Below are positions 36,601 to 40,856 of a stretch of 40,856 bases of DNA, piece after piece. The translations under genes and the position numbers were made by a program. The notes beneath the pieces are model-generated. The model was not told where the DNA came from, ran no database searches, and saw nothing but the letters and a program-made list of their open reading frames with translations. How positions within the stretch are numbered: the stretch's first letter is position 1; every line of letters begins with the position of its first letter. The stretch comes from a virus: positions 1-40,856 of IMG/VR virus record IMGVR_UViG_3300039098_000023; one strand, 5' to 3'.

Positions 36601-38719
36601 AGGCACTCCTAGTGCTGACCCAGAAGTATTGTTGGAACTGCTAGATGATTCTGTAAATAGTTCTAGCTTGAGTGGTGAGTTAAGAAGCTCTATTGAGCTT
36701 TTAAATAAAACAGTAAGACCTTTAGACAATGCTCGTGTAGCTGAGAGCTTACTTGAGTCTGTTATAGCGATAGACGATGAGGCCGGAACCAGACGGTCAG
36801 ATGGAGTTATTTATTTAGAAGAGTTGAATGACTTATCTACCGAGTTAGTTGCAGAAATAGAAAGAACTACGTTACTAGCGTCAGAAGTCAGTACAAATGC
36901 TTCATCAATTATAAGTGAGGGCACAACTAGAGCTGATGCTGATTCAGCAATGGCTAGCGATATAGTACAACTAACTACTGACGTTGGTACAAACGCTTCA
37001 TCAATTATAAGTGAGGGCACAACTAGAGCTGATGCTGATTCAGCAATGGCTAGCGATATAGTACAACTAACTACTGACGTTGGCGAAAACTCAACCACTG
37101 TGGCTGCTCAGGCGTTAAGCATAGACGGGTTAAGTGCTCAGTACACGATTAAGATAGACAATAACGGCAACATCAGCGGTATTGGTTTGATGTCTGAGTC
37201 TACTGGTGATGGCGGTGTAAGTTCTACTTTTGGTATTAACGCTGATACATTGTTTATGACTAAGCCTGGTGTTCCAGGGATTAACCCATTTGTACTTACT
37301 GAGTTAGATCCTATAGGTGCTCCTGGCGCTTATACGTTAAAGTTAAAAGCAGACGTATTAGTTGACGGTAATATAAGCGTCCAACAACTAACAACAGGTC
37401 AGTTAGATGAGAACGCTACAATTCAAGTAGGTAGTGGTATAACAATAAACGGTGACGGGACTATAATCGTAGCTGAGGATGGTGGTATTGCAGGGAATGA
37501 CTATGTTATCCTTACCAACGGCCAATTGCAGTATATGGTATACAACCAAGTTACTTCTCTCCACGAACCATCGAAGTACTTAAGAAATGTAGATAGCGGA
37601 ATAGGTCTATCGACAGGTGTAAATCAGCAATTATCAGGTGTATGGAAGAATGCGCCACATATAATTTGTTCGCTGCAACATCTTAAGAGCTACGACGGTA
37701 ATAGTCCAGCTCAAGACCAAAGTTGGACTATAAGCTACGATACAATAGACGAGGGTCAAGGTAAATACTCCTTTACTCCTACAGCTACCTTAACTAAGGG
37801 AGGTGCTGTAACTCCGGTAGTTGTTAATGAAGTAGACTCAAACTCTACCGATGGATCAGGTGCTGTTATACAGTCCAGCTCTTACACTACATCAGCAGAC
37901 ACAGTTAATGCTACAATTAGTGCTAGGTTCAAGTCAGACGAGTTGTTGATTAACGGAGAGTATCAAAACAAGAAAGTGTATTGGAGAGTAAACTACGGAT
38001 CAGGCGCAACTGATTGGAAATATAAGGCATTAGGTGATACTATAGATTACGTATCTGACGCGCAAACAGCCACATTTTCTGCGCGAACTGCAAGTATAAA
38101 GGTAGAGTCGTACTTTGCCGACGCTAGCGGAACTTTTGGCGTACCTTTAGGTGATGTATATGAAGATGAATATACAACTAACTCTGGAACAGACGACGGC
38201 GGTAGCGCGTATGACTATAGCAACCCTGCTGAGTCAGTAGCTACTTTAAGTTTGGGAGTGCAACCAGTACCTTCTGGGTATGTAGCGTCTGATCTTGATA
38301 GTGTAGACTATACGTACGAATATTGTGCCAAGCTACAAGTTACTAGCTACTCTGGTGATGCGTATGTAACACTCCCAGAGGCCGTGTATCCGTACAAGTC
38401 ATTTACACAGAGCGGCCAAGGTACGTTAGATTTGGGGTATGTACATTTCCAGCCTGAGAATCATGTATTTTCACAAAGATCATTTAACGATACAGCATGG
38501 AGATCGTCCCTAACAGCAGTAGCTGACTTTTCTACGGTAGCTGATGGGCAAGTAGGTGTAGCGATTCAGAACGTGACAGCTACGTTGCATTATAGTAAGG
38601 CTGGGAGCACTACACCTCACCTAACTAATACGCAAAGTTTCGACTCATTTACCTATACAATCTCAGGGTCGACTGTACTAGCAGATGGTACAGTTAGTTG
38701 GGTAGCGATAGGAGATTAA
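33626..38719 (+). CDS. Tail tip / host-specificity protein (gpI-gpJ fusion)
   Basis: 1697 residues, overlapping the gpK half by 20 nt. Residues 1-~85 resemble the small gpI domain (V-T-N-K-Y-K-K-Y...T-L-G-E-V-V-K-D-L-L-Q-R-Y-P). Next come two hydrophobic helices (about 95-140), one being Q-I-I-V-G-I-V-L-I-I-V-G-V-L-L-L-G-Y. Then gpJ proper: L-G-I-V-Y-G-T-Y-R-V-G-G and W-C-L-Y-D-L-F-T-D, fibronectin-like domains around 800-960, a coiled-coil region with a 32-residue duplication (~1090-1153), and a beta-rich C-terminal end. It is the tip/central-fibre protein and likely contacts the receptor. Confidence 0.92.
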   Translation: MIIKVTNKYKKYTNGLSEIQGIGTTLGEVVKDLLQRYPQLYVFLMEGKASEGFKAAMSLDGEAVWSKEHLKLPVTELSVLELNEYIIPSGSGKTAQIIVGIVLIIVGVLLLGYTSGGSASLIIAGVGMIVGALLAPDLPTQEKYEPQNYTFSGIKNTTQEGTPLGIVYGTYRVGGHWLNVYVKELGSSTYLYGQLGLCEGEIEAINDVVVNERPEDTFVSLTTDKRYGTADQTEMSWFHRTANSYPLGTEIVNIGSTWAIPVQSDTITVSIGANSFFRTNDEGKTRATDATYLIQYREFGSTTWNSLYSGRFTAGTKTDIWKDYIYEFPTVGDWELRFERTSAVNADGTNKLYVKHVTVDTAQDKLTYPNTALLGVRIKANDQLHGNLPVITSEVLGRKVYVPTGYNGSDRSWDSAWDGSLSSIKQWTNNPIWCLYDLFTDRMSGLGEYLQLDADQNELLVAQLVMLSDYCDDKVLTDLGQEEPRFSLDMHIADSTNAQDLISEILTCMRAHIFYSEGLLQVGIDRPLPMTQIFTNSSIIKDTFSQASFPTDKKYNVVEVQYSNKDNRYQLEVFRLESRELQLDSTIEERKQTLTLKTVTSYTQALRLARYLLLVAQTSHSISFKTGTDSLCSQVGDVIGIQNDTAQWGEGGRIATVDGLYATLSHPITYHPDATDFYLNIKVNGLVESIPIELTYEENALGELEAWDIKALNGEYLPVIVDDTYAIGVTTNVVAPFKIVNIAPESDDASVELTCVSYHEDLYAKADDINGDGFLVQVNHSTLEAPTHTGVSEFYVNAVSYIDAMGTVRAKIEVFYTVPIDTNWDGAVVSYREEGEGDETWIALPINITGSVEIDALDLDETYEVIITSVFKDGTRQALEEVITGAVTGIIIEKDSFVPADITELQTVSGYWHIDLSWGLPEDSSIVQVEVWASKDVNDLAQASLISTTGKSTQYTHQNLEVGVFWYYWVRPLNAGNISGRFYPIDNMGGVQGTPSADPEVLLELLDDSVNSSSLSGELRSSIELLNKTVRPLDNARVAESLLESVIAIDDEAGTRRSDGVIYLEELNDLSTELVAEIERTTLLASEVSTNASSIISEGTTRADADSAMASDIVQLTTDVGTNASSIISEGTTRADADSAMASDIVQLTTDVGENSTTVAAQALSIDGLSAQYTIKIDNNGNISGIGLMSESTGDGGVSSTFGINADTLFMTKPGVPGINPFVLTELDPIGAPGAYTLKLKADVLVDGNISVQQLTTGQLDENATIQVGSGITINGDGTIIVAEDGGIAGNDYVILTNGQLQYMVYNQVTSLHEPSKYLRNVDSGIGLSTGVNQQLSGVWKNAPHIICSLQHLKSYDGNSPAQDQSWTISYDTIDEGQGKYSFTPTATLTKGGAVTPVVVNEVDSNSTDGSGAVIQSSSYTTSADTVNATISARFKSDELLINGEYQNKKVYWRVNYGSGATDWKYKALGDTIDYVSDAQTATFSARTASIKVESYFADASGTFGVPLGDVYEDEYTTNSGTDDGGSAYDYSNPAESVATLSLGVQPVPSGYVASDLDSVDYTYEYCAKLQVTSYSGDAYVTLPEAVYPYKSFTQSGQGTLDLGYVHFQPENHVFSQRSFNDTAWRSSLTAVADFSTVADGQVGVAIQNVTATLHYSKAGSTTPHLTNTQSFDSFTYTISGSTVLADGTVSWVAIGD
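36893..37084 (+). repeat. 96-bp in-frame tandem duplication in the tip protein
   Basis: Unit 1 (36893-36988) and unit 2 (36989-37084) are almost identical; the only differences I see are aat/aac at codon 2 and the last base. They encode T-N-A-S-S-I-I-S-E-G-T-T-R-A-D-A-D... twice. The near identity shows a recent event. Confidence 0.92.
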
Positions 38720-38768
38720 TTGTTAATACTTAGTTTAGCGCATAAGTACATAATAAAGTAAGGGTAAA

Positions 38769-38794
38769 GATAGGCACTAACTTTAGTGCCTATC
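38769..38794 (+). terminator. Hairpin after the tip gene, weak terminator
   Basis: An 11-bp perfect stem GATAGGCACTA/TAGTGCCTATC with an ACTT loop; what follows is CTAATTAT, not a T run. Termination is uncertain. Confidence 0.6.
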
Positions 38795-38814
38795 CTAATT
38801 ATAAAGGAAATTAT

Positions 38815-40856
38815 ATGATTTGGTATAGAGAAGGTACAATACACGTAACGAACGGAAGTTCTACAATTCTAGGTGACGGAACATCCTTTATCACAGTAGG
38901 CGGTATAACAGAAGGAGATGCGCTTACTTTAGACGGTAACCAGTTTTACGAGATAAAAACTGTAAATTCTGAGGAGTCGCTGGAGTTACAAAGCAACTTT
39001 TTAGGTGGTACACAGGTAGATAGTTTGTACGCTATTGACCGTCGTAGTAGTGAAAGTCTAAGTAACGAAGCGTTGGCTAGTAGGGTAGCTATTAGGTTGT
39101 CTGAGTGGTTAAGTTTTGTAGATGAGACTAATACGTGGAAGGCCGGTGATGTAGACGGTGGGCCTAATAGCGACGGATCTTACCCACTAACTAACCCACT
39201 AGGTGATGTTAAATTAGTACCTTGCCCAGATAAGATAGCTGCACTTGCAGGTGGGGCAGCTGTTCAGTTTGCAGAAGAGTGGGCAAACTTAGAGGAGGAC
39301 GTGCTCGTATCTTTAGGGGCAGGTGGTAATGAAGTTGATGAGTACTCAGCTAAGCATCATGCAATAAAAGCAGATGCGTCTGCAACGTCCATACTAGGCG
39401 CAGAAGTACAAACAGGCTTAGACGCAGAAGCGACTAGTGCAGACAGAGCACAAACTGAATTAAATGTATTAGAAACTGCGGCTAACGCCGTTGCTGCTTA
39501 TAACTCCGAGTATAATGCCTCAGTTGATGCAACTAGAGCTGAGGATGCTCGCGATGATATTGAGAGTTACGTAATCCCTGCTGGGGCTGCTTACAGTGTA
39601 GCCCAGTCGGATGAGATTGCTATTGTTACAGATAACTTGGGGTATGTTGAGGCTCCAACACTTTATCCTGACTCAAATGAGACACTAGAAACCAATCCAT
39701 ACTGGACAACAGGCAACCTGATTGATGGCCACGTTAGTAGTGATTTTGAACTTTCGACTACGATTGATTTTACCGACATTGTAGCGTCAACCTATTTTGA
39801 TGTGGTGAATAAGACTGAATATACACATGAACTACCGCTTGGTGATTACTACGTCAGAGCTAGACACAATTGCTCAATCTTCCGCAGCGCATGGAGTGAT
39901 GTGTTGAGTATGGCCGCATACTATCGTTCGGATTATACGACTGAAGTTAGTGACGCTAGACTGAGTGATCGGACGGTTATGGGATTGCCTGTTGGGGGTA
40001 GCGTGTTGGGTGAGGATACGTGGAATGATTCGTTGACTAGGTTGGCCGGTGAGACAACAAAAACTGGAGACCGAAAGTACAATATTCTGTCTACCTCGGG
40101 TGCGCCCTCGTCAGTCATATTGGATAACAAAGCCAAGGAAGGGGTATTATACGAGTTTTCTGTGAGTGCTATTGTCAGAATCGGTGAGATATATATCGGG
40201 CCTAATGGCGGAAGTGGCGACCAAATAAAAATAATCTCGGATTCAGGATCAACTTCTTTTTTCCTTACAGGCTTGGTTAGTGACGATGTAATTATTTCTC
40301 GCAAAGGTGTATGTGATGTTGATGTGACTGTTGACTTTCTCCGAGAAGTCTCCCCACTCTCCCTACTAACCATCCCATACGACACTCCTGCGCTTACTGG
40401 GGCACGGCTGGTTACTGAGCTTGCGGATGGTGCTGAAGAGGTTGAGTGGGTTGAGGGAGGTGACTTTAGCGACGGACTCGCAGGGTTTGCTAGTTTTAGT
40501 GGAGGTATCCTTGCTAATACAAATAACCAATTGGCAATATCAGGTGCTGAGGGTGATTCTAACTATGCTGCGGTTAATAACTTCCAATCTATTGTAGGCG
40601 AGGTATATAGGGTCAAGATCACATCCCTAAGTACCAATTCTGAGTACAGAGTAGGGTCAAGCAGTGCTGCATACGATTACGATAAGCAGACCGGTATAGG
40701 GGTACTTGATATAAATATTACCGCTGTTAGTACGACCACTCATATTACCTTGTATGGTACAGGTGATGGGTTGTCTGTGATTTATGATGATGTTTCAGCA
40801 CTAGGCCCGAAACCCACATGGCTCGAAACAGACGCTCAAGGTAAACCACTACTGTA
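38815..40856 (+). CDS. Tail fibre / receptor-binding protein (3' end outside window)
   Basis: At least 680 codons, open to the window edge. It starts M-I-W-Y-R-E-G-T-I-H-V-T-N-G-S-S-T-I-L-G, an N-terminal attachment domain common to phage fibres that has a beta fold ('Y-R-x-G-T-V-x-V-T-N-G'). A helical Ala/Glu/Asp-rich shaft covers about 120-260, then beta-rich domains with Gly/Ser/Thr. From about 39650 the base use looks different (more tg/gg, fewer cta/gta/aca), suggesting an exchanged distal part. GAAA(T) before the start gives only a weak ribosome site. Confidence 0.88.
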   Translation, partial: MIWYREGTIHVTNGSSTILGDGTSFITVGGITEGDALTLDGNQFYEIKTVNSEESLELQSNFLGGTQVDSLYAIDRRSSESLSNEALASRVAIRLSEWLSFVDETNTWKAGDVDGGPNSDGSYPLTNPLGDVKLVPCPDKIAALAGGAAVQFAEEWANLEEDVLVSLGAGGNEVDEYSAKHHAIKADASATSILGAEVQTGLDAEATSADRAQTELNVLETAANAVAAYNSEYNASVDATRAEDARDDIESYVIPAGAAYSVAQSDEIAIVTDNLGYVEAPTLYPDSNETLETNPYWTTGNLIDGHVSSDFELSTTIDFTDIVASTYFDVVNKTEYTHELPLGDYYVRARHNCSIFRSAWSDVLSMAAYYRSDYTTEVSDARLSDRTVMGLPVGGSVLGEDTWNDSLTRLAGETTKTGDRKYNILSTSGAPSSVILDNKAKEGVLYEFSVSAIVRIGEIYIGPNGGSGDQIKIISDSGSTSFFLTGLVSDDVIISRKGVCDVDVTVDFLREVSPLSLLTIPYDTPALTGARLVTELADGAEEVEWVEGGDFSDGLAGFASFSGGILANTNNQLAISGAEGDSNYAAVNNFQSIVGEVYRVKITSLSTNSEYRVGSSSAAYDYDKQTGIGVLDINITAVSTTTHITLYGTGDGLSVIYDDVSALGPKPTWLETDAQGKPLL

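Noticed and set aside
39933-40385. 150-residue minus-strand frame in the fibre gene
   Set aside because: It is a shadow of the fibre reading frame, with no ribosome site and opposite to all neighbours.

Overview
The window is a piece of a tailed-phage genome with a long non-contractile, lambda/HK97-type (siphovirus) particle. The evidence is an HK97-fold head module (portal, S78 protease with a scaffold-like tail, major capsid), a tail tube, a G/GT chaperone pair with a -1 frameshift, a 1325-residue tape measure, and a lambda-like tip (M, L, K and J homologues). Several tRNAs carry an encoded CCA end, all clear promoters are sigma70-like (TTGACA/T, 17 bp, mostly TAGTAT), and there is an NAMPT/NMNAT-Nudix pair. 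Together these suggest a gammaproteobacterial host, perhaps Vibrio-like; the host genus is inference only. The sequence is A+T-rich and favours A-ending codons such as cta, gta and aca.

The layout is divergent about a promoter pair near 15.83-15.90 kb. Everything to the left is read leftward (accessory and metabolic genes, tRNAs). Everything to the right is read rightward (packaging, head, tail, fibre). The first ~0.93 kb has no gene and is dense in repeats: seven 11-bp units inside a 14-bp inverted repeat, eight 8-bp units, and two longer direct repeats. It looks like an origin or a structural region.

Leftward block, in order of transcription: a small basic protein; a coiled-coil protein and an FmdB-type zinc ribbon; then, from its own promoter, a ~490-nt gene-free, strongly folded stretch that I propose is a large structured non-coding RNA; then a tRNA cluster (nine clear tRNAs, four atypical tRNA-like genes) with interleaved small genes (YqeY-like, ferredoxin-thioredoxin-reductase-like); PhoH with a PIN domain; two paralogous zinc-ribbon proteins; MazG-like; NMNAT-Nudix and NAMPT (NAD+ resynthesis from nicotinamide); a membrane-anchored transglycosylase-like protein; two small coiled-coil proteins; a terminator; then an HExxH protein, the RtcB RNA ligase, small membrane proteins and a family of Cys-rich mini-proteins, ending at a terminator at 937-966.

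Rightward block: HTH protein, small terminase, two membrane proteins (holin-like), large terminase, portal, GIY-YIG nuclease, protease-scaffold, capsid, connectors, tail terminator, tail tube, G/GT, tape measure, M, JAMM peptidase, L, NlpC/P60, I-J fusion tip protein, and the start of a tail fibre that runs off the window. Intrinsic terminators or hairpins follow the capsid, tube, chaperone, tape-measure and tip genes, which probably sets graded expression of structural proteins.
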